From Chelydra serpentina (lineage: Eukaryota > Chordata > Testudines > Chelydridae), in contig JBAIAC010000027.1 in assembly GCA_037349315.1 (NCBI GenBank), positions 12,839,501 through 12,903,500 of the forward strand: a stretch of DNA of 64,000 nucleotides. The letters are read 5' to 3'. The notes beneath the pieces were generated by a model. The model did no database searches. It was given only the letters and a program-made list of their open reading frames with translations, and was not told the DNA's origin. Of the stretch, positions 33,031 through 44,275 are shown in pieces (positions within the stretch are counted from its first letter, which is position 1; each line of letters starts with the position of its first letter). Both the position numbers and the translations under genes were made by a program.

Positions 33031-33266
33031 TTTAGCTGCCTGTAGACTATGTCTTCTAGAAGGGAGAGCCTTTTCAGTACTGCATCCTGGATAGGGCTGA
33101 TGCCAGGGGCGGTCAAGTTGGCCACTTCTGCCCTGGGATGGATTTCATGGAAGGAATCCCCACTCTTGACAGTGATGGGTCTACACTTGGCCAGAAAGAG
33201 GACAAAGCCAGCCACGGCAATCAAGTTCAACACCAGCAGAACTTTGACTCGCCTCAAAGAAGCCAT
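33029..33266 (-). CDS. GALNT17: GALNT17 (WBSCR17) coding exon 1, N-terminal 79 residues plus one base
   Basis: This encodes the start of a type II Golgi membrane protein of the polypeptide N-acetylgalactosaminyltransferase family. The family transfers GalNAc to Ser/Thr in mucin-type O-glycosylation, although GALNT17 is a divergent member of debated activity. The ATG is at 33266-33264. An in-frame TTG precedes it and is not a credible start. Residues 1-8 (MASLRRVK) form a short basic cytosolic tail, residues about 9-25 the signal anchor (VLLVLNLIAVAGFVLFL), then the stem with a KCRPI motif, an NLT sequon at N50 and DAVLKRLSLLEDIVYRQLN (residues 61-79). The frame ends in G, followed on the minus strand by a GTAGGAATC donor, so the next exon joins in phase 1. 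The stem closely resembles the mammalian protein from memory. The catalytic and ricin-type lectin domains are in exons outside the window. Confidence 0.95.
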
Positions 33267-34400
33267 CAAACTCCCAGGGTGGCCGCGTCAGCTGCTGCTT
33301 GGCAAATGAGGGGCGGCGTGGAGCCGCCTGGCTGGAGATGCGAAGGTGGCTTGGGATGGGAGGCGGCCGCAGGTGAGGGCACATCCCACGCCCCCGGGAG
33401 TTGCGGTCTCCAGCCCAAGCAGCGAGCGGGGAGGACAAGTCGCAGGAGCAAAGCGGGGGTGTGATGGAAGCAGGTGCAGAGGCGATGGGGAGACCCGGCC
33501 GGGTTCTGTCCCCGGGATGCCGCCACTCCTGGTCCCCTTGAACGCGGTCCTGCCCCGCAGCTATTCTGCACAGCTCAGCCCCCCGCCCCGGCCAGCTTCA
33601 CGGGGACCGGCTGGACTCCAGGAGTCGGTCCCCGCAGGGTGGGCGCAGCGTGTCCTTCATGCCGACCGGCAACTCCGGAGTGAATGTGGTTTTCCAACGG
33701 AGGGGGAAGGGGGGTTTCACAGCGTCGGGGTTTTCTACCCCCCCTCCCTTTAAGTCATTCGCTAGACCGATCCAGGCGGGAGGTAAACGCAGCCCGGCTC
33801 CATCCTCCCCACTGCACCCCCTCAGCCGGAGTTATTGGGGGGGACCAGGAACCAGAGGGAGTCTTGGATAGTGCCCCCCCACCCCCAGGCGGTGCACGGC
33901 GGAGCCAGGCTCTCTCCCGGCCCGGAGCAAGCCAGTCACCATCCTACGCCGCTTCTCAGCACCGTCACCCGGCGGCTCCGGGCTCGGGGACGGGAGTCGC
34001 GCTTGCTCCTGCCAGCGCGAAGAAATGGACGCTGCGGCAAAGGCGCCCCCTTGGCCAACTCCAGCCGCGCCCCCCTAAGCGGGGCGCACAGGCGCGCAGG
34101 CGAGAGGGGGCTCCCCCGCTCCCCGGCCGCACGCCCCGGCGCTAGGCGGGCTCGGGAGCATCCCTCCTCCAGGCTCGCGTGTGTGCGTGTGGCAGGAGCG
34201 GCGAGAGCAGCCAGGTCCCAGGCGAGCTCGGGGGGGTGGGGGCTCGCTCCCGCCTCTGGATTTCCAGTGCTGCGGGCGGAGGGTTGCTGGGCTGAGGAGA
34301 CCATCCCTCCTCCTGTGTGCCTGAATCCCCGTGGCACGCCTGGGGCCGGGCTGGAAGGAAAATCTGGGCTGGAGAAAGGGGATGTGGTGCCTGTTTGTAC
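33267..34400 (-). promoter_or_regulatory. GALNT17: CpG island with GALNT17 5'UTR and promoter
   Basis: About 1.1 kb of GC- and CpG-dense sequence directly upstream of the start codon, with many GGGCGG/CCGCCC and CCCGCCC-type boxes and no obvious TATA box at a fixed distance. This stands in sharp contrast to the AT-rich flanks. The context around ATG is TTTGATGG: G at +4 but T at -3, so initiation context is only moderate. Long open frames on both strands are a side-effect of base composition. The transcription start is not determinable from sequence. Confidence 0.85.
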
Positions 34401-34516
34401 GAGAGAGTGTGTGTGTGTAAAAGCGTGTGTGTGTGTGTGTGTGTAAAAGCGTGTGTGTGTGTGTGTGTGTAAAAGCGTGTGTGTGTGTGTGTGTGTGTGT
34501 AAAAGCGTGTGTGTAA
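34401..34516. repeat. compound (GT)n - AAAAGC satellite
   Basis: AAAAGC occurs at 34419, 34445, 34471 and 34501, separated by (GT)10, (GT)10 and (GT)12. The repeat therefore behaves as a minisatellite of 26, 26 and 30 bp whose units are themselves microsatellites. It lies about 1.15 kb upstream of the GALNT17 ATG. Confidence 0.97.
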
Positions 34517-35137
34517 ATAAGTATCTGTCTGTTTGTCCCTCCCGATGGGTGAGAGTGAGCACAAGCATATTTTTTTAAAATAAATTATTGCCTTGCCTTT
34601 GCCTTCCCACCCCAACATAAAAATACCTTGATCGAGAAGAGCCAAGCCAGGGAAACTAAGTCACAGTTCAGGTCCCTCCAACGCCACACTTAAAGAGGGA
34701 CATTTCATCTAGCCAGGGTATCAGAAGTCAGCCCTGCCCAGGAGTCCATCCTTGGTCAGTCCCCTTTGCTTTTCCCAGCATTAGACCTTTGCGTTTTCTT
34801 TTAATGCACAGTTAAGTTGGGTGACTCTCCTTCCTTTCTTAAAAATCATCTGCAGAGTGCGGGTCGTTGGAGATTTAGATTTGGCTTTAAAACTACAAAC
34901 AGCAGCACATGCACCAAAGTCATTCAAACTCAGAGCATACATTTGAATAAAAATAGTGCAAAAATACTGTTCAAAAACAGGCAAACCAAATAAATACATG
35001 TTCAAAATATATACAGGCCAGATCCTCAATTGGTGTAACTCCATTGAAATCAACATATCTACACTTATTCAGAACAATCGAGAGTTGGGCCCATATAGAG
35101 AAAACTCTGAGTTCATGCATTTTATCTTTGCATAGAG
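34517..35137. other. upstream flank, decayed P4-like palindrome
   Basis: CAGGCCAGATCCTCAATTGG ... GTTGGGCCCATAT at about 35014-35095 has the plan of the P4 palindromes, but the right arm is poor. No gene was recognised. Confidence 0.45.
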
Positions 35138-35450
35138 CAGGGATCTCAAACTCAAATCACCATAAGGGCCACATGAGAACTAGTAAATTGGCCTGAAGGC
35201 CGCATCACTGAAACCTTTTCATACAATGATACAGAAGTGTAGTCAAAAATGAAAAAAAATGAAGAGTAATATAGTATTCTATTAAAAGTCAATGTATTAA
35301 CTTTTTAAAAACTGTAATGTAAAGAGGGGTTTTAATAAAATATAAACACAGTAATGTTTGGAGCTTGGCTGCCAGTGGAGTTGGCACCTATGGCGGGCCG
35401 CAGGAAATAACTCCGCGGGCCGCATGTGGCCCGCGTGTTTGAGACCCCTG
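35138..35450. mobile_element. hAT (Charlie-like) non-autonomous element
   Basis: The inverted ends are CAGGGATCTCAAACTCAAAT and GTGTTTGAGACCCCTG. It is flanked by perfect 8-bp repeats GCATAGAG (35130-35137 and 35451-35458). Subterminal GGGCCACATGAG and GGCGGGCCGCAGGAAATAAC words are typical of this group. It is 313 bp long with no transposase. Confidence 0.93.
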
Positions 35451-35789
35451 GCATAGAGGCAGACCTGAAGATATTTTTTAGTTTCCTTTTTTTTTTTTTA
35501 AAAGAGCCACTGTTTGTTATAAAGATGAGAAACTTTCCCAGTCTGACGCAGAGTGACCAAAAGCCCCCTATCCCCTCCTTAAATTGTCCTAATTAGAAAC
35601 AAGTGACCATAACATTCTGATTCTCATCATAATTAAAAAAATCACCTTGGATTAACAGAACAGAAAATGATATAATATCAGTATAATGATAATTACTGAG
35701 AGAAGGGGGAAACCACTCACGTGCATACACACAAACATCCCTTTTTAAAAACAAAAACAAACCCACAAAGGCTTTCTGTGTTTTGTTAG

Positions 35790-35915
35790 TCTGATGACCC
35801 TTAATCTAGATCTGGAGAGGGTTGTTCGATCTTGAGATCTCCAGGTTTCTGCCTCAGAACAGGGGGATGGACTAGACCACCTCTTAAGGCCCATGCTAGC
35901 TCTACGTTTCTATGA
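35790..35915 (+). mobile_element. CR1 LINE 3' tail
   Basis: GGGGGATGGACTAGACCACC, TCTTAAGGCCCATGCTAGC and CTACGTTTCTATGATG form the sense CR1 3' end. Confidence 0.8.
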
Positions 35916-37189
35916 TGTTGTGTTCATTCAGTTGTTAACCTTTCTGGTGGAAAGCCAGGAAGGGTATCAACTGGAATACTGGATTTAGTGATGTGGACTG
36001 AGGGAGGTTGGCAAGAAAGTGTGAGAAAGTCTACATTGCATCTGCATGTTTTTTACCTTATATGTGAAGAAACAGAAGACTTCAGTTTCCAGAGATGTCA
36101 ATCCAAGCACTTTCCTCCAGCAGTAAATGTTATTCAAAAAATAATAATTAGAGCTGCTAGAGCTGTTTACCAAAAAGAAAAGCAGCATATCTCTCAAAGT
36201 ACAGAAAATTTCCTATTTACCTGCATATTTTTAACTGCTACTTTTTGAAAGATGGGGTTCAGTCTTGGAAAGATAGGACCCAACCCATCCTCACAAGGTC
36301 TTCATTGCACAGAACTCTCTCTGAAGTAAACATAGTTGCATTATATATATATATGTAGCAAAAGTAGAGTTTTAATTATAAAGCCCTCATAATAAAAGCT
36401 TAGGTTTAAAAGAAAAAGAATGACACGCAACTCAGAATATCACCTTAATGCTGTTAGTGTTTTCAAAAATAAAATGTAAATTCTTAATTTCTATTAAAAC
36501 AAAATTCCACTAACTAAACCATGAATAGTCAATAGTTTGATTACTGATATAAGCTGTCTAGGTAAAAATTGTGCTGCTTGAATACAAGGAACACCGGCTT
36601 CTAGTTACAAGTTTTTTTTTTTTGCAAAGTAATTTGCTTTTCTAAGATTATTATGCTCAGTTTCTTAATTTCTATTACGAGATTGCTTCCTCTCACAGAA
36701 AAATCTACAGGCAGGAGGTAAAAGGGGAGGCCTGAATTCAGTCCACTGTGGGGAAAGGGGAATAGGGTTTGCCCTCTCTCCCTGCACAATGAGCCCTGGT
36801 TACACTCCCAAACCTAGTAGGTCCTGCGGTGGATCTACAGGAAGCCACGGCCCACCTTGTGGAGACCCTGCGCCTCCACGGCAGTTCCAGCACTCTCTGC
36901 TCCAGTAACTGTTTGTCTAGCGTACATGACAAGTGCACAGCAATACAAGAAGCTACACATGGAGAAAAAGGTGCAGAAAACAAATTGTGCATCATATAAT
37001 GCTTATTATTAAATATCATGTGCTCTTTGACGAATTTAAGAATGCACATGCAGTAGGAGCAGAATTAACTATGCAGCCTTTATATTCTCCCAATACTTTA
37101 TTTTTTTAAAGGAATTTCCTTTTTTTTAAAAGAATAAAAGTAAAGGGAAAAAAAAGATCATCACTCTCCATGACTTCAAACGCTGCTGA
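35916..37189. other. AT-rich upstream flank
   Basis: Contains an AT microsatellite at about 36340-36353 and the duplicate described separately. A GC-richer patch at 36770-36920 has an open frame of no recognised family. Confidence 0.45.
36490..36715. repeat. diverged duplicate, copy 1 (pairs with 38540-38705)
   Basis: ATTCCACTAACTAAACC, TGATTACTGATAT, CTGCTTGAATACAAGGAACA, GCAAAGTAATTTGCTTTTCT and CCTCTCAC occur in the same order as in the second copy 2 kb away. It could be a local duplication or an unnamed interspersed repeat. Confidence 0.65.
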
Positions 37190-37197
37190 CGCACAAC

Positions 37198-37320
37198 TAG
37201 GGTGACCAGATGTCCCGATTTTACAGGGACAGTCCCGATTTTTGGGTCTTTTTCTTATATAGGCTCCTATTACCCCCCACCCCCGTCCCGATTTTTCACA
37301 TTTGCTGTCTGGTCATCCTA
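37198..37320 (+). mobile_element. 123-bp hAT-type MITE (family P5), copy 1
   Basis: The inverted ends are TAGGGTGACCAGATG and TCTGGTCATCCTA. It is flanked by perfect 8-bp repeats CGCACAAC (37190-37197 and 37321-37328). The interior has two GTCCCGATTTT copies in direct order and GTCTTTTTCTTATATAGGCT. There is no coding capacity. Confidence 0.95.
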
Positions 37321-37328
37321 CGCACAAC

Positions 37329-40300
37329 CAATTGCCATAATCGTGCTCTCTAAGAGGCCTTCAGGAGAAAACCTCTCTCCTGAGCTACCTAAATGCTGTG
37401 CAGCCAGCTAGGGAAAGTGCTGTGTGTCTAACCGAGCTGCAAAGCTGCTATAGTGAATGAGAGCGGGACTCCTTCTTGGGCCCCTTACGAAGTACCCAAG
37501 AGCCACCCTTCAATTCTTTTGCACATTGCACATTCCACAGGACCCCTTCCACTAGGTGTCCTTACTGATTATCATCAATATGTATTTTTCTAGTTTCCTC
37601 TGACTCAGAAGTGGCTGAACCCATTTTGCTCAGTTCTTTCCAGAACCACTCACTTTCGGGCAGATGCTAAGCCTGGGAAATTTCCGTCTGAAAAGTTTCA
37701 GAAATAGAAAGTGACTGAAAAGCCGGGAATTGGAATGGAAATCATTTTGCAGCTGTAAGTATATCCAGTCCAAAATACCGAGCAGCAATATGGCAGCCTC
37801 CTTCAATATGAATTACACAGGAGGACCTGGATGATTTCGTTATACAGAGTGGGACAACTGCTTCCAAATAGCCTGCTGCAGACTGTGTGCTCTTGAGAGC
37901 TGCTGCATTAGCATACCATTCTGTTAATGCCATTATATTCCCTCCTAGGTGAGGTGGAGGCAAGGAACATACCCTGGATCACAGACAATGATAACGAGAA
38001 AATTCCACTTAAGCATACAGAAGGTGCCATATAGCATTGAAGGAGACCAAAAAGATGTTATGCACTGTGGCATGGAAATCTAGAAGAAAAATACCATGTG
38101 CACGCACACACAGGCTACTTTAAGTGTGGATAGCAAACGAGCGCTCCATTAATACCATACAATGTTATAAAAGACCTCTGGGGATTCAAATCCAAATACA
38201 AAGTGAGAATTTTTTTACATATGGGGAAAACGTCTTCCACACTCTACAGACTTAGGATGTTGGTTCACAGTGGGACAAGACTGAGACCAATCATAGCTTT
38301 GTTTTTCTCTCTCTGCCCAGTGCCATTTTTTTTCTAGAAATTACTGCATACAAACGTTATAAAGCACAGAAGAAGTGGAACAAAGGGACAATTACCATTA
38401 ATAGGGACAGAAAGCCAATCTGTGTCTCTAATGCTCTGGAAAAATTCTATTTCTGCCTAACACACTAGGATATCAAAAGTCAATAGTAGCAGTTTATAAC
38501 CTCTATATATGCTGGCCAAAATTATCATTTCCTTGTATCTGAGAAAAAAATTCCACTAAATCATTATTTGGTGGTTCCATTACTGATATTACAATCTTCT
38601 AGCTAAAAGCTCTGCTCCTTGAATGCAACAAACACTGCTACAAGAGTTTTGGCAAAGTAACTTGGCTTTCTGAGACTATGCAGGCCTGAGTCTCCTCTCA
38701 CTTGAATGGTTAGCAATGTGGAGGGACTCTGTTGAAGTAACTGGGACAGCTGCTCTTCACAGCTCTGCTGCCTCCGCCCCATTCAAGGTGCAAAGGTTGG
38801 CCTCAAGCCAGCTGCTGGGAATTCCCCCAACATTAGGGAGTTCCCAGAAGGGATAGAGCTGATCGAGCCAGCTCCTTGCACATCCTCCCCACAGCTTCTT
38901 CAGGAAGTATCAGGAACTGGAGGGGATGGGGCGTGAGGAAGAGGCCAGAGCATTCTCTACTCCAGTTGGTGAACGATCCCTTGGGGGCTATTGTCATCTT
39001 GCACAGGTTACGGCAGCCTCCAGTCTGCTCTAACCTGGTCTCAGGGTCTAGGAGAGAATAAGGGTATTATTACTGGCTCCCTGGACAGAAATTGGATGCA
39101 GCAGTGTGCTTTCATTAATGTAAACCTAGTGTAAGTGAAAGGAGGGTTTATCACTCCACTTGACCTGCATTACTTAACTTTGACTTTAAAATCTCTTACA
39201 AAAGCCATGATAAAAGAAGAAAAATAGCAGCAGAAATAAATAAAGTCCCTCCAAAACTCAAAGTACAAGTTCTGCCTGGATTATTGGTTTAGTGCAATTA
39301 ATTTTTTTTTTTTTTTACTTCAGGCGTGCATTAGTTTCAGTTGATGCTCAGAATTTGTCCCTCTCTAACATTTCCGTGAGACTCTTGAGGATTCCTTATT
39401 ACTGTTTACATTTAGTTCTACTTCCCCAGTGCGTGCTCCCATTGGGGAAAGGATCTCTCCCCCATCAGTTCTGGCGAATTCAAATTTTCTCCAACATCTG
39501 CGGATTTTTTTTTTAATTTATTGGACTCAGGATTCAGTCCTAAAAAGTGTGACACTTCTACAAGATGTCAAGTCTGCTCAACTTCCCTCAAAACCACTGG
39601 GATTTGAAGGCACAAAGTCGTTTGCAGGGCAAGATGGTTATAATCTGAGAAATTATACCCCTTGCATGTCCTACAGAGTTATGCGGGAATGTGGCTTTGT
39701 AGGTGTCAAGCTTTTCTTATTGCACATACCAGTAGTCCAGTTTAAAAACTTGTTTTAAAAAAAAAATTATTTTTTTTAAATTGGGAGATTCATCAGAACT
39801 GACCCTTTCCCATGAACAGTTTCATCTTATCGGCATTTTCCTATGAAAAAACGTTAAATTCTTGACCAGCTCTAATTATACGTTGATAATGTAACATCTG
39901 CTTCTTATTCTAGTTGGAACACTGACATGGAAAGCAGCAAAAGCAAAAGAAAAACATTAAATTTGGGGCCAAGTTCTCACTGTTTCTAAATGGGTTCTTC
40001 CATCTCTTATCTGAGATAAGACTGAAGCCTCTTCAGATCTTTCAAAGAAACCTCAGAAGTGCTGATCCCTAAAGATATTGGTAGAAGTAGGTGAAACTTC
40101 TGTTTTAGTTTCTTGAAAATCCTGTGGCCCAACTCTCTCAACCTAAAAGCAGAATACAAAACATTGTCCATTTTCCAGTCCATTTCACTAACATGTCATA
40201 ATTTGATGAGCAGCTCACAGTCACATGCTTTGATTAAAATTTCATAAAATGTGAATAGAATGCTTGTAGCGTGGAAACAAAATGAATCCCCAAAGCTTTA

Positions 40301-40894
40301 AAGATTTAGCTGTAAAGAATATTTCTTTCTTGCTGTACCTGCTACTTTAGAGAAAGAGAGAAAGCTGGAAGGCTGGAACTCAGGGACTTACTCTTGGGTG
40401 TTAAATACCTGCACAAGTTAGTGGCCACAAAAGACTCCAGAAAGGGAAGATTCCTTGGAGATCAACTTTAATATGGCTTTCTTTAAAGTCCAGTCTTGCA
40501 GGTGTTTAGTTCTCACACAGGATTGGGCCTCAATGGGATAAAGGAAACCAAAGTTTCAAATTTGTTGAGAATGTCGTGTTTTGACTTTTTGAAACATTTG
40601 TCTGTTCAAAACATTTCATTTTGAAATTTTAGTCCATTTCTACTTAACAAAAAGTATAAAATAGTATGAAAATGTGACAAAACAAAATGTTTTAAAATTA
40701 ACTTTAACAAAATATTTAGGGTGGCCCAGTCCAAAAATATTTTTGGTTTACTGGGTCATGAACATTTTCAAGATTTTGACTTTTCATCATGATTGGGATA
40801 GGAAATATTTTTTTTTTTTGAGATCTCAAAAATTCTCACGTGACAGGAAAACCATTTCCCATCCAGCTCTACAGATTGTACCATGCCCCCATTA
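37329..40894. other. upstream intergenic, no gene recognised
   Basis: Contains the second member of a diverged duplicate (38540-38705), T-runs at 39301-39317 and 39506-39516, and AT-rich tracts ending in CCAGCTCTA at about 39868 and 40862 that may be decayed copies of one unnamed repeat. No exon-like open frame was recognised. Confidence 0.45.
38540..38705. repeat. diverged duplicate, copy 2 (pairs with 36490-36715)
   Basis: ATTCCACTAAATCATT, CCATTACTGATATTAC, CTGCTCCTTGAATGCAACAA, GGCAAAGTAACTTGGCTTTC and CTCCTCTCAC run parallel to copy 1. Confidence 0.65.
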
Positions 40895-41120
40895 GCATGG
40901 TATCTAATCACCTCTCAGTCCTCAATGTAGTTGTCTCGACAACACCACTGTGAAGTGGAAGAAGTGCTAGTACGCCCATTTTACAGATTGGAAATTGAGA
41001 CACAGAGAGACTAAGTGACTTGCCCACGGTCACACAGGAAATGTGTGACAGAGCAGGGAACTGAATCTATGTCTCCCTAGTTCCAAGCTAGCACCTTAAC
41101 TACTGGAGTATCCCTCTTCC
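40895..41120 (-). mobile_element. MIR/CORE-SINE, nearly full length
   Basis: Antisense order is preserved: ACAACACCACTGTGAAGTGG, CGCCCATTTTACAGATTGG, CTTGCCCACGGTCACACAGG, GCAGGGAACTGAATCTATGT and CTTAACTACTGGAGTATCCC. Confidence 0.88.
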
Positions 41121-41317
41121 CTTCACAACAATATCTCCATGCCAACAGGAAACAGGGCAATCCAGAAACCTCATGAAAACCAATTCTCCTGAAATTTCCG
41201 GTCTAAGAATCCGATCTAACTCCCTGTGCTAAGAAGGAGTTTTATTCCTGTTTTTTGTAACGTTGAAGCTGAGCCTATAGGGGAATGCTCTGTGTTTTAA
41301 ATCTTTTTATTTACCCT

Positions 41318-41439
41318 ATTATCAGAGGGGTAGCCGTGTTAGTCTGGATCTGTAGAAGCGACAAAGGGTCCTGTGGCACCTTATAGACTAACAGAGTCTT
41401 AGGTGTTAGTCTATAAGGTGCCACAGGACCCTTTGTCAC
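41318..41439. mobile_element. snap-back retroelement end, possibly Penelope-like (family R2), copy 1
   Basis: A 122-bp insert flanked by perfect 13-bp repeats TTTTATTTACCCT (41305-41317 and 41440-41452). It starts ATTATCAGAGGGGTAGCCGT and contains a perfect 34-bp inverted repeat (41360-41393 and 41404-41437) with a 10-nt loop. The target duplication and the internal inversion point to target-primed insertion with template switching or inversion. The Penelope-like label is an inference from the terminal ACTAACACGGCTAC motif and the inverted structure. Confidence 0.82.
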
Positions 41440-41452
41440 TTTTATTTACCCT

Positions 41453-43431
41453 GTAAATTTACCTTCCATCCTGATTTTGCAGGTGTGATTCTTTTACTTG
41501 TTTTTAAATAAAATTCTTCTTTTAAGAACCTGATTGATTTTCAGTGTCCTAAAAACCAGGGGTTTGGTCTGTGCTCACTTTGTAACCAATTGGTTAGTAT
41601 ATTATTCTCAAGCCTCCCCAGGAAAGGGGGTGAAGAGGCTTGGGGGAATATTTTGGGGAAACAGGGACTCCAAGTGGCCCTTTTTCCTGGATTTTTGTCT
41701 AAAACACTTGGTGGTGGCAGCAATACCGTCCAAGGACAAGGAAAGGATTTGTGCCTTGGGGAAGTTTTAACCTAAGATGATAGAAATAAGAATAGGGAGT
41801 CTTTCATGTGGGTCCCCACATCTGTAGCTCAGAGTGGGGAGGGAACCCTGACATGGTGGTCTGAGATTTCCAGTCTAAGAATCCAATCCTGTTCCTATTG
41901 AGGCTAATGGCAAAATTCCCTTTAACTTGACTTTCAGCAGAGTCACAGATCTGATCGTGCAGTGTATAATCAAACCTGTCACTACGGGCCTAATCCTGCC
42001 CTCGCTGATGTCACTGGGAGTTCGGTCACTGTTTCAGTGGGATTAGGGTCAGACCTCAATTGAAATGGAGTTATGGGACACAGCATTGTCCCTTCATCAT
42101 TGCAGCAATACGGAATTATTAATACTTTTGCAGTGCCTATAAAACCACTCCAGCACCTGCAGAATGAAATCCTTCCTGGTAAGGCTTAGAGGTGGTTTCT
42201 TGATATTGCAGCCAATACTCAAGTTTTACAGTGTTTTTCCACCATTTGCCCTCCATTAAGCAGTCGGGCGTGATGCAGGGGGATTCCACAGGGTGCCGGG
42301 AGAGAAATCATCTCCCACAGGTGCAGATTAGCAGAGCTATTCCATGACCAGTATTGCAGCCCTGAGTCCCTGCCACGCCTGTGTTCCAACTCTGCAGGGG
42401 TCAATGACTAATGGGTCCACATAGTCACAGACCCCCTGGCCTAGCCCTCCACCCCTAGCTGTTGGGGCTGTGCATTGAGTTCTCGGTGACATGGGCTCCT
42501 CAGTATGCAGGTGATGTACACCCACTATGCAGCGTGCTTCAATCCAGGCAGTGGGATTTCTCTGGTTCCACTGCAGCCTGGGCCATTTGAAACTGTGCTG
42601 TGGGGAGAAGAGAGCGGGGAGGAATTGCAAACCTTCCACTTTGAGTGGGAGCCTTCAATACGATGCAGTGGGAAAGAGACAGAGAGTAGGCATCATTCTT
42701 CCAAGGACGCAGATATGAAAGAAAACAGATACTTAATTCTACCTTCTTATCTACTAAAGCCCTCCATATGTTATTGCCTAAGATATGAAGGGAATAATTT
42801 TCAGATTGGCAGCTGTTAAGTAGGGTTGCTAGGTGTTTTTAAACTACTAATTTTATAGGCTGGAGTTGTGAATCACCTGTTTCTATATTTTTTAATGAGA
42901 TCCTTTATAAGATAATTAAAGGATCTCTTGCCCTGCATTTATGCTTAAGCTATGCTATAGTAATGCTAGGGCAGTTTTTACCCTACTGTGATGCTGAATG
43001 TTAGTTGACTATCTGGAAGTAATATATCATTTTAACCTTACAAATTTAAACCCTCCCAATAAAAAGTTACCATAAATTGCAACGACTAGTCATTCAATAC
43101 CAGTCCATTGGTGTAACTACGTCATTCTAAATTCATCTCAATGAGAGCTACAAAGAAGCTTCCTGTTACAGAATTTAAAGAGGCTTCTTATACAAACTTC
43201 AAGCAGCCTGCATCCCAGCAAGAAATACTTTAAAGCAGTTCCTAAGATTTAGCGATGCAATTAGCTCAAGAAAAAGAAATATGTTTGTTTACATTCAGTT
43301 AAAGAGCTGCATTTCCTCCTGTCATGTAGTATGTATATGTTCATGTTCATACCTACACATGCACAAGCTGTGTGCGTGCACACATGTAGGAGACAGATAG
43401 ATACATGTGCCTCTGTAATGTTTCTTTATAT
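41453..43431. other. intergenic, one P4 palindrome
   Basis: Apart from the palindrome at 41986 nothing was recognised. The open frames at 42337-42819 on both strands show no family resemblance. Confidence 0.45.
41986..42055. repeat. 70-bp palindromic repeat (family P4)
   Basis: GGGCCTAATCCTGCCCTCGC and AGTGGGATTAGGGTCAGACC are inverted. The centre reads GATGTCACTGGGAGTTCGGT. Confidence 0.7.
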
Positions 43432-43540
43432 GGAGTGACAGTGGCCTAGCGGATAGAGCATCAAACTGGGTTCTATTCCTAACTCTGACGCAGTTTTGTT
43501 GTGTAACCTTGAGCAAGTCACATTTTCAAGAGTTCAAGGT
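43432..43540 (+). mobile_element. MIR/CORE-SINE head and core fragment
   Basis: AGTGGCCTAGCGGATAGAGC, GGTTCTATTCCTAACTCTGA and GTAACCTTGAGCAAGTCACA are the sense MIR head and core. Confidence 0.8.
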
Positions 43541-43564
43541 CAGATTATCAAGTATACAGTGACC

Positions 43565-43695
43565 ACAACTGGGGACAGATTTGCAAAGGAGCTCATGTCC
43601 CAATATGCACCCCCAACACGCTAAGCTGTTTTGAAAATCTGGCCACTTATTTTGGTGCCTAGATGGGAGCTGAGCTCTTTTGTAGATCTGGCCCC
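43565..43695. repeat. short reptilian palindromic repeat, unclassified
   Basis: It contains TTTTGAAAATCTGGCCACTT and TTTGGTGCCTAGATGGGAGC, then GAGCTCTTTTGTAGATCTGG. The segment at 2285 has the same plan. Confidence 0.5.
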
Positions 43696-43982
43696 AGCGG
43701 TGAGTTGCTGAGCTTCTCTTTCTCTATTGCCACTTTCCCATCTTTAAGCAGCCTTGCAAAGCCCTAGCTGAAGAAGGTAGTTTGTGCCTGCAAGACCTGG
43801 TATGGATGGAGGGACTTTCCTTAGAGTAGGTCCTCAGAGTGGTGATGAATATCTGCTTTTGATCAACAAGTGTTTTCTTGCCTGTGGGATCCTGTAGAGC
43901 TAAGTCCTGCCACCCACTTCTGTTTAATGAAATTACTGGGAGAGATTAAAAGATGATACAGGCGACACCATTACCAGTTTGC

Positions 43983-44275
43983 TGATGTCTCCCAACTCCC
44001 GAATCGGAGGGTAGCGATCGATCTTTCGGGGATCGATTTTTCGCGTCTAGTGTAGACGCGATAAATCGATCCCCGATTGCTCTGCTGTCGACTCCGGTAA
44101 TTCACCCCGGCGAGAGGCAGAAGCGGAGTCAACGAGGAGCGGCAGCAGTCGACATTGCGGTGTCCTCACGGTGCGGTAAGTCGAGCAAGGTACGTCGACT
44201 TCAGCTACGTTATTCACGTAGCTGAAGTTGTGTAACTTACATCGACCTCCTGCCCCTAGTGTAGACCTGGGTTTT
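43983..44275 (+). mobile_element. multi-hairpin GTCTACACT-ended MITE (family P3), copy B
   Basis: The right end is TAGTGTAGACCTGGG, and the left end is decayed (GTCTCCCAACTCCCGAATCG). Arms 44026-44048 and 44054-44076 pair with one mismatch around a 5-nt loop AGTGT. A second hairpin uses ACTTCAGCTACGT and ACGTAGCTGAAGT (about 44199-44229). GTCGACTCCGG pairs with a CGGAGTCAAC segment between them. Confidence 0.88.

Noticed and set aside
33267..33269. Upstream in-frame TTG as start of the GALNT17 frame
   Set aside because: Vertebrate initiation at TTG is not expected, and the next codon is ATG, matching the known N-terminus.
34419..34506. Regularly spaced AAAAGC as a CRISPR-like array
   Set aside because: The spacers are all GT repeats, so this is a satellite. 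CRISPR is also not expected in a vertebrate genome.
33346..34568. Long open frames on both strands of the CpG island
   Set aside because: Overlapping frames in several phases with low-complexity composition are explained by GC content and the GT/AC repeat.
37198..37411. Recurring peptide-like frame beginning MTRCPDF also seen at 61061-61312 and 62156-62431
   Set aside because: It is the translation of the 124-bp MITE copies, read in either orientation. It is not a protein family.
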